This document shows positions 45,408-55,079 of a DNA stretch of 64,000 nucleotides, in pieces (within the stretch, counting starts at the first letter, position 1; each line of letters starts with the position of its first letter). Both the position numbers and the translations under genes were made by a program. The stretch is from contig NZ_JADPJI010000008.1 of assembly GCF_023073355.1 (NCBI RefSeq), positions 842,744 through 906,743 of the forward strand. Reading direction: 5' to 3'. The notes below the pieces were generated by a model. It saw nothing but the letters and a program-made list of their open reading frames with translations. It was not told the origin of the DNA and did no database searches. The DNA is from Bradyrhizobium sp. 199 (GTDB lineage: Bacteria; Pseudomonadota; Alphaproteobacteria; Rhizobiales; Xanthobacteraceae).

Positions 45408-46298
45408 TCATCCTGTCAGGATACGCTTCAGCGCCTCGCGCCGGAGCACGATGAAGTCGAAGAACGCCGCAATCCGCGGTACGCGCCTGAGATCGGGGTG
45501 TGTCAGGATACGCCAGCTCCGCGTCAATTCCGGGATGGGGCCGAGCACGCGAACGAGGTCGGGCTCAGCGTCGCCAAGCGCGATCGGAAGGGGCCCGATA
45601 CCGACTCCTGACTTGATCGCAGAGACGAGGCCGAGCACGCTGTTGATGCGCGCTGACATCCGGGCATCCGGCGCGACCTCTTTCAACCATCTGACGGCGC
45701 GGTGGTTGGCCAGCGATTCGTCGAGGCCGACCAGCAGATGCCGCGCGAGATCCTCGACGCGCTCCGGCTTGCCGTGCCGTTCGATATAGTCGCCGCAGGC
45801 GTACACGGCCCAGATCGACTCGGCGATCTTGCGCCCGACGAGCTCATCATCGGTGTCACCGGAGCGGAAGGCGACGTCGACCTCGCCCTTGGACAGGTCG
45901 AGATAGCGGTCGCTCATCACGAACTCGACGCGCAGCGAGGGATGCTGCGCGTGAAAATCCTCGACCAAGCCGGACTGGATCAGCCTGGCGACGATCGGCT
46001 CCGGGCAGGTGACTCGGATCACGCCCTTCATGTCCTGCTCGACATCGCCGGCCCGCCGCGTGAAGTCCCCGATGCTGGCCTCGATGCGCTCGGCATACGG
46101 CAACATTGCGTGGCCAAATTCGGTCAGGCGGTAACCGCTTTGCTGACGCGCCACCAGCGTCCGGCCGAGCCGCCGCTCGAGCTCATCGAGGCGGCGATGC
46201 ACAGTCGACTGGCTGAGACCGAGCGCCTTGCCGGCAGCAATGGTGCTGCCGTGGCGCGCGACCGCCAGGAAGTATTTCAGATCGTTCCAATCGAACAT
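45408..46298 (-). CDS. LysR family regulator
   Basis: 296 residues from the ATG at 46298; the frame is open further upstream but the LysR N-terminus starts here (MFDWNDLKYFLAVARHGS). HTH about 18-40, effector domain about 88-290. It resembles the group of LysR proteins acting next to small oxidoreductase or cupin genes. It is divergent from an exported cupin gene across 108 bp, its likely target. Its 3' end is convergent with the TetR gene, 3 bp apart. Confidence 0.87.
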   Translation of the reverse strand: MFDWNDLKYFLAVARHGSTIAAGKALGLSQSTVHRRLDELERRLGRTLVARQQSGYRLTEFGHAMLPYAERIEASIGDFTRRAGDVEQDMKGVIRVTCPEPIVARLIQSGLVEDFHAQHPSLRVEFVMSDRYLDLSKGEVDVAFRSGDTDDELVGRKIAESIWAVYACGDYIERHGKPERVEDLARHLLVGLDESLANHRAVRWLKEVAPDARMSARINSVLGLVSAIKSGVGIGPLPIALGDAEPDLVRVLGPIPELTRSWRILTHPDLRRVPRIAAFFDFIVLRREALKRILTG

Positions 46299-46406
46299 GA
46301 CGCGATTATGCACTTCTGGAGCCGCCCGCCGCAATGTTGCGGCTCGCCGGCCCGAACGAGCGCTCCTAGGCTGGTGCACATCCGCGGCTTGCAATGGAGA
46401 CCGAAG

Positions 46407-46823
46407 ATGCGCCCTCACCTCGCCCTCAGCACGGCAGTCGTACTGGGCTGGACTGCCGCAGCCATCGCTCAGAACCACGATGCGCCCGGCTTCGCCAAAC
46501 CGAATCTGGTGCTGCAGCAAGTGGTTGAGGGGCTGCCGAAGGACGACAAGCAATCGGTCCGGGTGATGACCGCGTCATTCAAGCCGGGCGACAAGACCGT
46601 CCATCACACCCACCGTTACCCGGTGACGGTGTACGTGCTCGAAGGCGCCTTCACCCTGGAGCTGGCCGGCAAGCCGCCCCTCACAGTCAAGGCCGGCGAG
46701 GCGCTAGTTGAGCCACCCGGCGTGTCCATGACCGGCTACAACCGGACCGAGGGAGAGACCAAGGTCGTCATCTTCTATCTCAGCGCGGTCGATACGCCGT
46801 TTCTCGATCCGATTTCGCATTGA
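46407..46823 (+). CDS. Exported cupin-domain protein
   Basis: 138 residues from the ATG at 46407 (GGAGACCGAAG upstream). Signal peptide about 1-21 (AAAIAQ). One cupin_2 barrel with metal-binding pattern HHTHRYPVTVYVLEG and a second motif PGVSMTGYN lacking the usual His, so metal binding may be weaker. Periplasmic. It lies divergent from the LysR gene and convergent, 6 bp apart, with the MFS gene. Substrate unknown. Confidence 0.8.
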   Translation: MRPHLALSTAVVLGWTAAAIAQNHDAPGFAKPNLVLQQVVEGLPKDDKQSVRVMTASFKPGDKTVHHTHRYPVTVYVLEGAFTLELAGKPPLTVKAGEALVEPPGVSMTGYNRTEGETKVVIFYLSAVDTPFLDPISH

Positions 46824-46829
46824 GGCGGC

Positions 46830-48122
46830 CTAGGTCGCGAGCTCCGGCCGCCCCTTCACCGCATTCATCCGCGAGCGGATCAGCAGGGTCACGACGATGG
46901 CGATATTGAGCGCGTTCCACGCCACGCCGTTGGCGAACGCCGCGGCATATGAGCCGGTGGCATCGAAGATCACGCCCGACACCCAGCCGCCGAAGGACAT
47001 GCCGAACACCGAGGCGAAGATCACGATGCCGACGCGGGTTGCGGCCTCGCTCGCCGGCATCGCCTCGCGCACGATGATGGCATAGCTCGGCACGATGCCG
47101 CCCTGGAACAGGCCGAACATCGCGGAGATCAGATAGAGCGAGGCGAGGCTGTCGAAGAACAGGTAGAACACCAGCGCAAAGCCCTGCGCCAGCGATCCCA
47201 CCAGCAGCGTGCGGATGCCGCCGATCTTGTCGGCGAGGAAGCCCGAGCCAATGCGGCTGATGATGCCGCAGGCCATCATCAAAGAGAGCATCTCGGCGCC
47301 GCGCGCCACGCCGTAGCCGAGATCGCCGCAATAGGCGACGATATGCACCTGCGGCATCGCCATGGCGACGCAGCAGGAGATACTCGCGATCGAGAGCAGC
47401 ACGGTCAGCGCGTTGGTCGAGAGCTTGAGATCGACCTGGGGCGGCGGTGCATTGGCGTGATTGCGGACCTTGTCGTCACCCATCTGCGCGCGCAGGACGA
47501 GGACCAGAAGCGCCATCGTGCTGGCGCAGACGACGCCGATGCCGACATGGGTGTAGCGCCAGCCGATTTCCTGCGTGCCCCAACTCACGATCGGCGGCCA
47601 CATCGTGCCGGCGACGTAATTGCCGCTCGCGACGATCGTCACGGCAAGTCCGCGATAGCGCTCGAACCAGTGCGAAGCTTCCGCCATCAGCGGCGCGAAG
47701 GTCGCGGACGTGCCGAGCCCGATCAGGAAATAGGCCGCCACGAACTGCCAGAGCTGGCTCGACAGCCCCGCGAGGACGTTGGCGACGCCGAGGAAGGCGA
47801 TGCTGATCGCCATCGCCGCCACGATGCCGAACCGATCGGTGATCTTGCCGGCGATCACGCCGCCCAGCCCGAAACCGAACATCATCAGCGTGAAGGCGAG
47901 CGACACTGCTCCACGTGTGGCACCGAATTCGGTCTGCACCACGGGAATCACGACCACGACCGCCCACATGCCGACGGCGCCGATCGAGCCGATCACAAGC
48001 GCAATGAGCAGCCGCATCCAGGCCTGACGGGAATCAGGGCTGAACGAATCAGGGCTTTGTCCTGGATGATTGGGTGCGTGCACGCGCGGAACATGTTCGC
48101 GGATCGCCTCGCGGTCAAGCAT
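46830..48122 (-). CDS. MFS transporter
   Basis: 430 residues with 12 hydrophobic helices; the first begins about residue 37. The loop 2-3 motif GKITDRFG (about 92-99) is the MFS signature, and GSGFLADKIGG repeats it in the second half. The pattern fits monocarboxylate/oxalate-formate type carriers. The start at 48122 leaves a 35-residue hydrophilic N-terminus; Met36 (48017) is an alternative. Substrate unknown. Confidence 0.85.
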   Translation of the reverse strand: MLDREAIREHVPRVHAPNHPGQSPDSFSPDSRQAWMRLLIALVIGSIGAVGMWAVVVVIPVVQTEFGATRGAVSLAFTLMMFGFGLGGVIAGKITDRFGIVAAMAISIAFLGVANVLAGLSSQLWQFVAAYFLIGLGTSATFAPLMAEASHWFERYRGLAVTIVASGNYVAGTMWPPIVSWGTQEIGWRYTHVGIGVVCASTMALLVLVLRAQMGDDKVRNHANAPPPQVDLKLSTNALTVLLSIASISCCVAMAMPQVHIVAYCGDLGYGVARGAEMLSLMMACGIISRIGSGFLADKIGGIRTLLVGSLAQGFALVFYLFFDSLASLYLISAMFGLFQGGIVPSYAIIVREAMPASEAATRVGIVIFASVFGMSFGGWVSGVIFDATGSYAAAFANGVAWNALNIAIVVTLLIRSRMNAVKGRPELAT

Positions 48123-49008
48123 CGTGGCGCGATATTGGGCATGCGCGGTGCACTGCGGTAAAGCTCTTGGCGAACGCGTATATTGCCATCAATTGCAAAT
48201 CAGCGTGCGCAAGGCGTAGCACGTCCTGCTCGCCAACATCGTGCCGACGCATCATCAGAGGCAGACGAGCCATACGCACGGCGACTTCTCGCATGACGAC
48301 GCGGGGACACGGGCGCATCGCCAGCTCGCCGCCCAGGAGGCGCCCGCGCCGCATCGTCACGATGGCAAGGGCACCCCAGGACCTGCTGTGCGATGATCTG
48401 TGTGAGCGCGCTGGCAACCGAGGGGGCCAGCGTCACAAAAGCGCTTCAGCCGGTTTCCGCCTGCGCGCCCGAGATCGTGGCCAGGCCACAAAGCGCAGCG
48501 CCGCCCCTGCGACGTCAGGCCGAGCGCGCATCTGTGCGCGCGAACCTGTCGTCTCCAGACAGATCGGGGATGAATCATGCTTACGCTTTCCGGGGACGAA
48601 GTCCGCCGCTGCACCCACGGTGCCGGGACCACATTTCGATTCAATTGGCCGCCGCGGGGCGCGCTGGCGTTGTCCGGCTGCGTGCCGGCACCGACACAAG
48701 TCGCCGGCGCTAATCCTTGCCGATCCCGCGGCCAAGATCGCGCGCGCCGGCTATCTGGCGCTTGCCACACGCGTTCGGCCGCCGGCCCCGAAATAGCCCG
48801 GTCTGACCTCCTGCCGCACCCTTTATTAACCCTTTGCTAACCATACACCCGGCAAGAATTGCCGAGTGGAGTCGAGTGTCGTCAGCCGCGTAGAACGGGA
48901 GCCCCCGTGGACGCCAGTGCGGTGCCTCACTTTCGGAACGGCGGCCCTTCGGCCGCCGCGCAGACGTTTGGGGCGCGTGGACGGCAGTCGCGCGGGGAGG
49001 CAGCTACC
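48123..49008. other. Long intergenic region before flhA
   Basis: About 890 bp with no gene I can support. Frames are open on both strands because of high GC, but none has a ribosome site plus a recognisable product. A plus-strand phrase around 48607-48655 (HGAGTTFRFNWP) recalls the end of a histidine kinase ATPase domain and may be a gene remnant. The CtrA-type site at 48826 is listed separately. Confidence 0.4.
48826..48840 (+). promoter_or_regulatory. Candidate CtrA box upstream of flhA
   Basis: TTAA, 7 bases, CTAA, continuing CCAT. This differs from the TTAA-N7-TTAA CtrA consensus at one base and includes TAACCAT. It lies 168 bp before the flhA start. CtrA itself is encoded 9.4 kb downstream. 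Confidence 0.55.
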
Positions 49009-51150
49009 ATGGTCGACGTCACCGCGGGACAGGGCGTAGGCGCCGCAAGGCCCGGCATCCCCTCCCTCAACGAGATTGTCACCATCCTCAAGCGCGGCGA
49101 TATCGCGCTGGCGCTGGGCATCCTCACCATCCTGGTGGTGCTGATCCTGCCGCTGCCCGCGATCGTGCTGGACCTGTTCCTGGCGATCTCGATCACGCTC
49201 TCGATCCTGATTCTGATGACCTCGCTGTTCATCCAGACGCCTTTGGAATTTTCGGCCTTCCCGACCGTCCTCCTGATCTCGACCATGCTGCGGCTGTCGC
49301 TCAACATGGCCTCGACCCGCCTGATCCTGTCGCACGGCCACGAGGGCACGGCTGCTGCCGGGCACGTCATCGAAGCCTTCGGCAACTTCGTGATGGGCGG
49401 CAATTTCGTCATCGGCATCATCGTCTTCGCCATCCTGATCATCGTCAATTTCGTCGTCATCACCAAGGGTTCGGGGCGCATCGCCGAAGTCGCCGCCCGC
49501 TTCCACCTCGACGCGATGCCCGGCAAGCAGATGGCGATCGACGCCGATCTGTCCGCCGGACTGATCGACGAGAAGGTCGCCAAGGAGCGGCGCAAGGAGC
49601 TGGAGGACGAGAGCGGGTTCTTCGGCGCCATGGACGGTGCCTCCAAATTCGTCCGCGGCGATGCCGTTGCAGGTCTCTTGATCGTCTTCATCAACGTCGT
49701 CGGCGGCATGATCATCGGCGTGGCGCAGCAGGGCATGTCCTTTGCAGATGCCGGCCGCAGCTACACGCTGCTGACGGTCGGTGACGGTCTCGTCACCCAG
49801 GTGCCGGCGCTGATCGTCTCGACCGCGGCCGGCCTGCTCGTCTCCAAGGCCGGCGTCTCCGGCGCCGCCGACAAGGCGCTGATGAAGCAGTTCTCCGGCT
49901 ATCCGCAGGCGCTCGCGATGTCCTCGGCGGTGATGCTGGTGCTGGCAGCGCTGCCGGGCATTCCAACCATTCCCTTCCTGGCGCTCGGCGCCGGCGCCGG
50001 CGCGCTCGCCTGGAACGCCCGCAACCGCAACCGGGTCACCGCCAGGGCCGAGGAAGCCGCCAAGGCCGCGCCCGCGGCAGGTCAGCCCGGTGCACCCGGA
50101 GCCGCTGCGGCCGAAGAGCCGATCTCGGCCGCGCTCAAGATCGACGACCTCAAGATCGAGCTCGGCTATGCGCTGCTGCCGCTCGTCAACGGCCCCGACG
50201 GCACCGACCGTCTCACCGAGCAGATCAAGGCGCTGCGCCGCTCACTCGCGATCGAGATGGGTTTCGTGATGCCGGCGGTGCGCATCCTCGACAACGTCCA
50301 GCTCGAGGCCAACACCTACATCATCAAGATCAAGGAGGTCGACGCCGGCACCGGCAAGATCTGGCCGAACCAGTTCATGGTCATGGATCCCGGCGGCAGC
50401 CAGGTGCAGGTGCCCGGCATCCACACCACCGAGCCGACCTTCGGCCTGCCCGCGACCTGGGTCGACGCCAGCCTCAAGGAAGAGGCCTCGCTCAAGGGCT
50501 ACACCGTCGTCGACGCCGCGACCGTGCTCTCCACCCATCTCACCGAGTTGCTCAAGGCCAACATGTCGGACCTGCTCTCCTATGGCGAGGTGCAGAAGCT
50601 GCTCAAGGAGCTGCCGAAGGAGCAGGGCGAGCTGGTCAAGGACATCGTCCCCGGACAGGTCACGGTGTCCGGCATCCAGCGCGTGCTGCAGCTGCTGCTG
50701 GCCGAGCGCATCTCGATCCGCGACCTCTCCACCATCCTCGAAGGCATCGCGGATTCGCTGGCCTTCTCGCGCAATCCCGCGACCATGGTCGAGCACGTCC
50801 GCGCTCGCCTCGCGCGCCAGATCTGCGCGCAGAACACCTCGTACGCGGGCTATCTGCCGCTGATCGCGCTGTCGGCGCGGTGGGAGCAGGCTTTTGCCGA
50901 ATCCATCATCGGCCAGGGCGAGGAGCGCAGCCTTGCGATGCAGCCCTCGAAACTGTCGGAGTTCATGACCAGCGTGCGCGAGGCATTCGAGCGCGCGGCG
51001 CGAGAAGGCGAAGCGCCGGTGCTGGTCACCTCCGCGGCAATCCGCCCCTTCGTGCGTTCCCTGGTGGAGCGGTTCCGGGCCCAGACGACCGTGCTGTCGC
51101 AGGCTGAAATTCACCCCAGGGCGAGGCTCAAAACGGTCGGAAGCGTCTGA
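49009..51150 (+). CDS. flhA: Flagellar export apparatus protein FlhA
   Basis: 713 residues from the ATG at 49009 (GGGGAGGCAGCTACC). The membrane half has eight helices (about 30-330) and the FHIPEP-type signature seen as MLRLSLNMASTRLILSHG with FHLDAMPGKQMAIDADL. The C-terminal half (about 370-713) is the cytoplasmic ring that docks export chaperones. FlhA uses proton motive force to drive flagellar protein export. A start 50 codons upstream is open, but its extra residues are not FlhA-like. Preceded by a candidate CtrA box. Confidence 0.95.
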   Translation: MVDVTAGQGVGAARPGIPSLNEIVTILKRGDIALALGILTILVVLILPLPAIVLDLFLAISITLSILILMTSLFIQTPLEFSAFPTVLLISTMLRLSLNMASTRLILSHGHEGTAAAGHVIEAFGNFVMGGNFVIGIIVFAILIIVNFVVITKGSGRIAEVAARFHLDAMPGKQMAIDADLSAGLIDEKVAKERRKELEDESGFFGAMDGASKFVRGDAVAGLLIVFINVVGGMIIGVAQQGMSFADAGRSYTLLTVGDGLVTQVPALIVSTAAGLLVSKAGVSGAADKALMKQFSGYPQALAMSSAVMLVLAALPGIPTIPFLALGAGAGALAWNARNRNRVTARAEEAAKAAPAAGQPGAPGAAAAEEPISAALKIDDLKIELGYALLPLVNGPDGTDRLTEQIKALRRSLAIEMGFVMPAVRILDNVQLEANTYIIKIKEVDAGTGKIWPNQFMVMDPGGSQVQVPGIHTTEPTFGLPATWVDASLKEEASLKGYTVVDAATVLSTHLTELLKANMSDLLSYGEVQKLLKELPKEQGELVKDIVPGQVTVSGIQRVLQLLLAERISIRDLSTILEGIADSLAFSRNPATMVEHVRARLARQICAQNTSYAGYLPLIALSARWEQAFAESIIGQGEERSLAMQPSKLSEFMTSVREAFERAAREGEAPVLVTSAAIRPFVRSLVERFRAQTTVLSQAEIHPRARLKTVGSV

Positions 51151-51276
51151 TTGCCTTAAGAAGCAGTGTGTTTTTCAGCCACAGGCAAATGGTTTTTGAG
51201 CTTTTTACGCCTTGTGGACAGCCGACGAAAAGGCGCCTGACAGCCACATTACAGCTTTGAAATAATTGCCAAAAAT

Positions 51277-51305
51277 GCGCGATCAGACGTGACTTTTGAT
51301 CGCGC
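51277..51305 (+). terminator. Terminator-like hairpin after flhA
   Basis: GCGCGATCA (51277-51285) pairs perfectly with TGATCGCGC (51297-51305), followed by TCTTTC. It stands in a locally AT-richer gap (51151-51443) with no gene. Confidence 0.55.
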
Positions 51306-51443
51306 TCTTTCACGTCGTGTCACGCTCTTGTGATGGCCTCTTGGGAACGAATCTCCCCAATACTAGGTTGTTGGGCACCGGAAGCATGAACCTGCCTGAA
51401 ACGGCTGGCGACTACTTCGGGTAGGTGGCGGCAGGAGGCTTCC

Positions 51444-51644
51444 ATGAACCACTCGATCTACAGCGCAGATCGCTCGACCCATCTGAAAGTTGTGGTCGTC
51501 GCCCTCGTCGCGGGAATCGCGGTGGCAGGCTTCGGCATCACGGCACGCACGGGTTCGGACGAAGGTCTGACCCAGACGGCCCGCGTCATCAAGGCCGGCA
51601 AGCCGGTCGTTATCACCAGCTCGAACGTGTCCCTCGTTCGCTAA
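51444..51644 (+). CDS. Small single-pass membrane protein
   Basis: 66 residues with a good ribosome site (GCAGGAGGCTTCC). One hydrophobic segment at about 15-33 (LKVVVVALVAGIAVAGFGI), then a polar periplasmic tail rich in Thr, Val and Lys. Own terminator downstream. I know similar short proteins from Bradyrhizobium but no function. Confidence 0.65.
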   Translation: MNHSIYSADRSTHLKVVVVALVAGIAVAGFGITARTGSDEGLTQTARVIKAGKPVVITSSNVSLVR

Positions 51645-51741
51645 GGAGATCTGAGAGTTTTTTGAATTCACGCGGCTCTTTATCAGCCCCCCAAAGTCGC
51701 CACGTGGATATGTAGACGACCCCAACCCCAAGTCGACTACA

Positions 51742-51770
51742 GAAAGCGCCCGCCCCCCACGGGCGCTTTC
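51742..51770. terminator. Strong stem-loop terminator
   Basis: GAAAGCGCCCG (51742-51752) and CGGGCGCTTTC (51760-51770) form an 11-bp perfect stem with a 7-nt loop. It follows the small membrane protein gene; the AT-rich arm ends allow a role on either strand. Confidence 0.7.
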
Positions 51771-51806
51771 TCATGTCTGGGGTACATCTTCGCTGCGGGC
51801 GTTGAC

Positions 51807-52580
51807 CTAGGGCTGGCCTGCTTCGCCCTCCGGGCAGCCAGGGCTGGTAGGGAAGCAGCGCGAGATTACCGCGCCCCATAGCTCGGCGGCGACTGCACGA
51901 TCGGCGGCAGCGAACAGTTCTTCCCTGCTCCCGGTTGGCGGTGGATAGATGCGCTTGCGGTTGATTGTTTCCTTGGTCGCTTGCGCGGCCGCGCCTGTCG
52001 TCCTCACCTCGCGATCCCAGCCTCGGTATAGAGCGCGCCGCAGCCGCCGAGATCGAGCAGCCTTGCCGGCATTTCGGCCGCGACCTCGATGCCGGTGATG
52101 CCGGCGCCGACCACCACCACCGTCGAACGCCCCGGCGCCGGCACGCGGCGTCCGAGCGAGACGAGATGATCTTCGAGGCGGAGCGCCGCAGCATAGGTGT
52201 CGACGTCGAAGCCGTGCTCGGCAAGACCGGGAATGGCGGGACGCATCACCTCGCTGCCGAGCGCCAGCACGAGACATCATGGTGCAGCGTCTCCTCGCCG
52301 CCGCTCGCGCCAGCGAGATTTTTCGCTCTGCCGGGTCGATGGCCTCGACCTCGCCGAGACCGTGGCCGACACCGATCGGATCGAGCAGTTGCGGCAGCGG
52401 CAGCGCGACCTCGTCAAGATCGGCTTCGTAGTGGCGCACGCGGATGTTGTGATAGGGATTGCGGCCGACGGGACGGATCTCGATGTCGTCGTGAGCGCCG
52501 ATCTCATCGCGCTTGCGCGCAGCGCCGATGGCCGCCCACAGGGCTGCAAAACCGGCGCCGAGCACGACGATAAGCGCCAT
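51807..52580 (-). pseudogene. Broken FAD/NAD-dependent oxidoreductase
   Basis: The N-terminus (MALIVVLGAGFAALWAAIGA, a Rossmann FAD site) is in one frame to about residue 90. Near 52270-52300 the coding signal moves to another frame, where 52004-52270 encodes LALGSEVMRPAIPGLAEHG and a second dinucleotide site VVVVGAGITGIEVAAEMPA before a stop. The first frame resumes with a family-like C-terminal phrase (TKETINRKRIYPPPTGSRE). At least two frameshifts plus internal loss leave about half of a type II NADH dehydrogenase-like protein. It is a decayed gene, not a functional one. Confidence 0.7.
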
Positions 52581-52694
52581 GTCCGCCTACTCTACTTTCC
52601 AGAGCAATCCCGCGGTCTGCCCGCGCCGGCAATATAGCTAAACCGCCGGATCGACCAACTGGCCGGCGCCGCGCCGCTGCACGAAGTCGCGAGC

Positions 52695-53654
52695 TTAGGC
52701 TTGGCGCAGCTCCGACGGCGTCGTGCCGAAGCGCTTGCGGAACGCGCGGTTGAAATAGGACAGATCGGAAAAGCCCGAGGAATGCGCGATGTCGCTAATC
52801 TTGCGCGTCCTGGCGCGGGGATCGCCAAGCAGCTTGCGCGCCTGCAGCAGGCGCTGCTCCAGCACGAATTCGGTGAAGGTCGTGCCGGCCTGCTCGAACA
52901 GGCGCTGCGCCTGGCGTGGGCTCAAGCCCGAGCGCGCCGCGACCTCGGACAGGCAGAGGTCGTTGCGGCCGAGCGCGGCCATTACGTCGGCACGCATGAG
53001 ATCGAGGCGCGCCGCCGCATGCCCCCGTCCGCGTGCCACACTTGCATGCTCGGCATCGGTGCCGAGCAGAAGGCCGACGAGATCGACCATATGCTGCGCC
53101 GTCAGGCGCTGGCCTACCGCGTCGAGATGCGGCGCGTGATTGGCGGCGAGCGCATGGTAGCGGAAGATCGTCTCGGCGACCGCGCCGTCGACGAGCACTT
53201 GCGACAGCTTGTCCTCGGCGCGCGGACTGATGTCGAGCAGCGCGCGGCGCGGCATGCGGATGGAGGTGAAGCGGTTTTCGTCAGTGTGGCCGACGCTGCC
53301 CGTGATACTCATGTCGACGAGCACCATTTGGGCGGGCGCAAGCTCCACGGCGTGGCCGTTCTGCCCGACGCGGACAAGGCCAGCATGCGCGGCGATCAGG
53401 ACGAGGTCGTCGCTGCCGTCGGCGAGATGGCTTTGGGTGCGGGAATATTGCGCGGATGCGCCTTCGGGAATGGCGAGCGCGATGTTGTCGACCACGCTGA
53501 TCTGGAGCCGGCAATCGATGCTCTCGCCATGGCTCGGCCCGATATCGAAGCCGCAGGCGCCGAAGGCCCGCTCGCGCCATTGTTCGAACGCCGGGCCCTG
53601 CGGCAGTCCCGCGTATTGGTGAACAAAGATGCCGGGAGGCTTCACTGCATCCAT
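52695..53654 (-). CDS. AraC family regulator
   Basis: 319 residues from the ATG at 53654. The C-terminal pair of HTH motifs (about 215-315) has LSEVAARSGLSPRQAQRLFEQ and ISDIAHSSGFSDLSYFNRAFR, ending FGTTPSELRQ. The N-terminal domain is of the AraC-binding_like (NahR/PobR-like cupin) group. It lies next to the broken oxidoreductase, perhaps its former target. Confidence 0.87.
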   Translation of the reverse strand: MDAVKPPGIFVHQYAGLPQGPAFEQWRERAFGACGFDIGPSHGESIDCRLQISVVDNIALAIPEGASAQYSRTQSHLADGSDDLVLIAAHAGLVRVGQNGHAVELAPAQMVLVDMSITGSVGHTDENRFTSIRMPRRALLDISPRAEDKLSQVLVDGAVAETIFRYHALAANHAPHLDAVGQRLTAQHMVDLVGLLLGTDAEHASVARGRGHAAARLDLMRADVMAALGRNDLCLSEVAARSGLSPRQAQRLFEQAGTTFTEFVLEQRLLQARKLLGDPRARTRKISDIAHSSGFSDLSYFNRAFRKRFGTTPSELRQA

Positions 53655-53829
53655 TTGATTTTTTCGCCCTCTCCGGCGGCACGGTCGGCAGCGCCGCAAC
53701 TTCAAATTCCGGGCATTTGACGCCGCGAAACGCCGGGAGGTTCAAATGGGGAGCGGATTCGGCCGGACTTGTCGGGATGCGACGGCGGGACGGACCGTGG
53801 CGACAGGATCAAGCCCGCCACTGGAGGCA

Positions 53830-54873
53830 CTACTTCTTCGCGGGCGCCTGCGGCTGGGACGGCGGCACGGTCTCGATCAGCTTGCCGGTAAACACGGGGG
53901 ACGAGGTCGGCTGGCCGTTCGGGGAGCCGCCGGCCTGTTCGACGGTGATGGCGTAGGTCGCGCCGTTGACGACCTCGGCATCATAGGAGGCGAGCAGCGG
54001 ACGCGCAGTGAAATCGCCGGAGCCGATCACGCCGAGCGAACGCGGGCGCGGCAGCTTGTCCGAGATCAGCCAGAGCTCGAAACTCTTGCCGGGCTCTGGC
54101 GTCGCGCCGACCTTGCGCACGGTGAAATTCCGCGTCGCGCCATCGATGGTGAGGATGAAGGCGGGGCCGCCACCCTGGCCCTGCAATAGCGCGACATATT
54201 GCGCCGAAGCGGCGAGCGGGGTGGCCGGCGTCTTCACCTCCACCGTCTGGATCCGCGGTGCGGGACGCAAGACCCCCGGCAGCGCATCGGGCAGGAAGAT
54301 CTGAAACGACAGCGTGACGAGCAGCGCGGCCGCAAGCGCGCCGACGGCGGATGCGATCGAGCGCCAGCGCTTCACGCGTGCCTCGAGTTGGATCACATTG
54401 CTGTCGTCGACGATTGGTCCTTGCGATGTCCGGACGACCTCGGGATCGGGTGCGTGGACCTGCGGCATGAAGACCGGCGCGAAATCGGGAATCGCATCGG
54501 ATCCAGAGCGCGTCGGCTCGGGCTGCCCTGCTTCGGGAGGCTGCGGCTGCGGTGTCCGCTGCGACGGCGCTTCTGGCGGCGCGGTCTCGATCGGCGGGAT
54601 TGGCGGCGGCGCGACGTCGGAAAGACCAGGCAGTTGCTGCGCAAGCGCCGTGCGCGCGATCTCGGACCTGATGTTCTCCCACACGATCGGACGCGGCTCG
54701 ACCGAGCCGACCATCTGGTTGAGCGCGCCGAGCCGGAAGGCCCAGGCCTGCACGACCGCGGCGAACGCCTCGTCCACCGCCATCATGGTCTCGACCTGCG
54801 CGCGCTCGTCAGCATCGAGCGTACCGAGCGCATATTCCGCGGCGAGCGCGATATGGTCCTCCGTGTAAGCCAT
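53830..54873 (-). CDS. Anti-sigma factor, RskA type
   Basis: 347 residues from the ATG at 54873 (GAAGGAAAGTG upstream). The N-terminal sigma-binding part has the family phrase YALGTLDADERAQVE (about 14-28). A Pro-rich linker (about 85-150) precedes one transmembrane helix (about 176-200, IASAVGALAAALLVTLSFQIF), and the periplasmic RskA domain (about 225-335) has PGKSFELWLIS. It should hold the ECF sigma factor encoded upstream at the membrane. The two genes are on one strand, separated by a repeat. Confidence 0.88.
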   Translation of the reverse strand: MAYTEDHIALAAEYALGTLDADERAQVETMMAVDEAFAAVVQAWAFRLGALNQMVGSVEPRPIVWENIRSEIARTALAQQLPGLSDVAPPPIPPIETAPPEAPSQRTPQPQPPEAGQPEPTRSGSDAIPDFAPVFMPQVHAPDPEVVRTSQGPIVDDSNVIQLEARVKRWRSIASAVGALAAALLVTLSFQIFLPDALPGVLRPAPRIQTVEVKTPATPLAASAQYVALLQGQGGGPAFILTIDGATRNFTVRKVGATPEPGKSFELWLISDKLPRPRSLGVIGSGDFTARPLLASYDAEVVNGATYAITVEQAGGSPNGQPTSSPVFTGKLIETVPPSQPQAPAKK

Positions 54874-54881
54874 CACTTTCC

Positions 54882-55040
54882 TTCACCTCTCCCGAAGGGA
54901 GAGGTCGATTTGCACCGGGCGATGCGAAGCGTCGTCCCGCGCAAATTGGGCGAGGGGCTCAGGTCCCATGAGAGAGCGTAACCCCTCACCCGGATTGCAT
55001 CTTGCAATGCAATCCGACCTCTCCCTGCGGGAGAGGTGAA
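54882..55040. repeat. Palindromic repeat element, copy 1
   Basis: The ends TTCACCTCTCCC and GGGAGAGGTGAA are perfect inverted repeats. Each end is also a short hairpin (ACCTCTCCC-gaa-GGGAGAGGT; ACCTCTCCC-tgc-GGGAGAGGT). It fills most of the gap between the sigma and anti-sigma genes. A related copy lies on the other side of the sigma gene. Confidence 0.65.
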
Positions 55041-55079
55041 GTGAGAACGCTGCGCCAGCTTGTACACTCTCATCATCCT

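Noticed and set aside
45702..46406. Long plus-strand extension before the cupin gene
   Set aside because: It is antisense to the LysR gene; the signal peptide at 46407 marks the true start.
48074..48796. 240-codon plus-strand frame between the MFS gene and flhA
   Set aside because: Ser/Arg-rich, no ribosome site, begins inside the MFS gene, no family.
48577..48840. Possible histidine kinase fragment (HGAGTTFRFNWP)
   Set aside because: Only a dozen residues resemble a kinase; no HATPase N or G1 boxes nearby, so too little to call.
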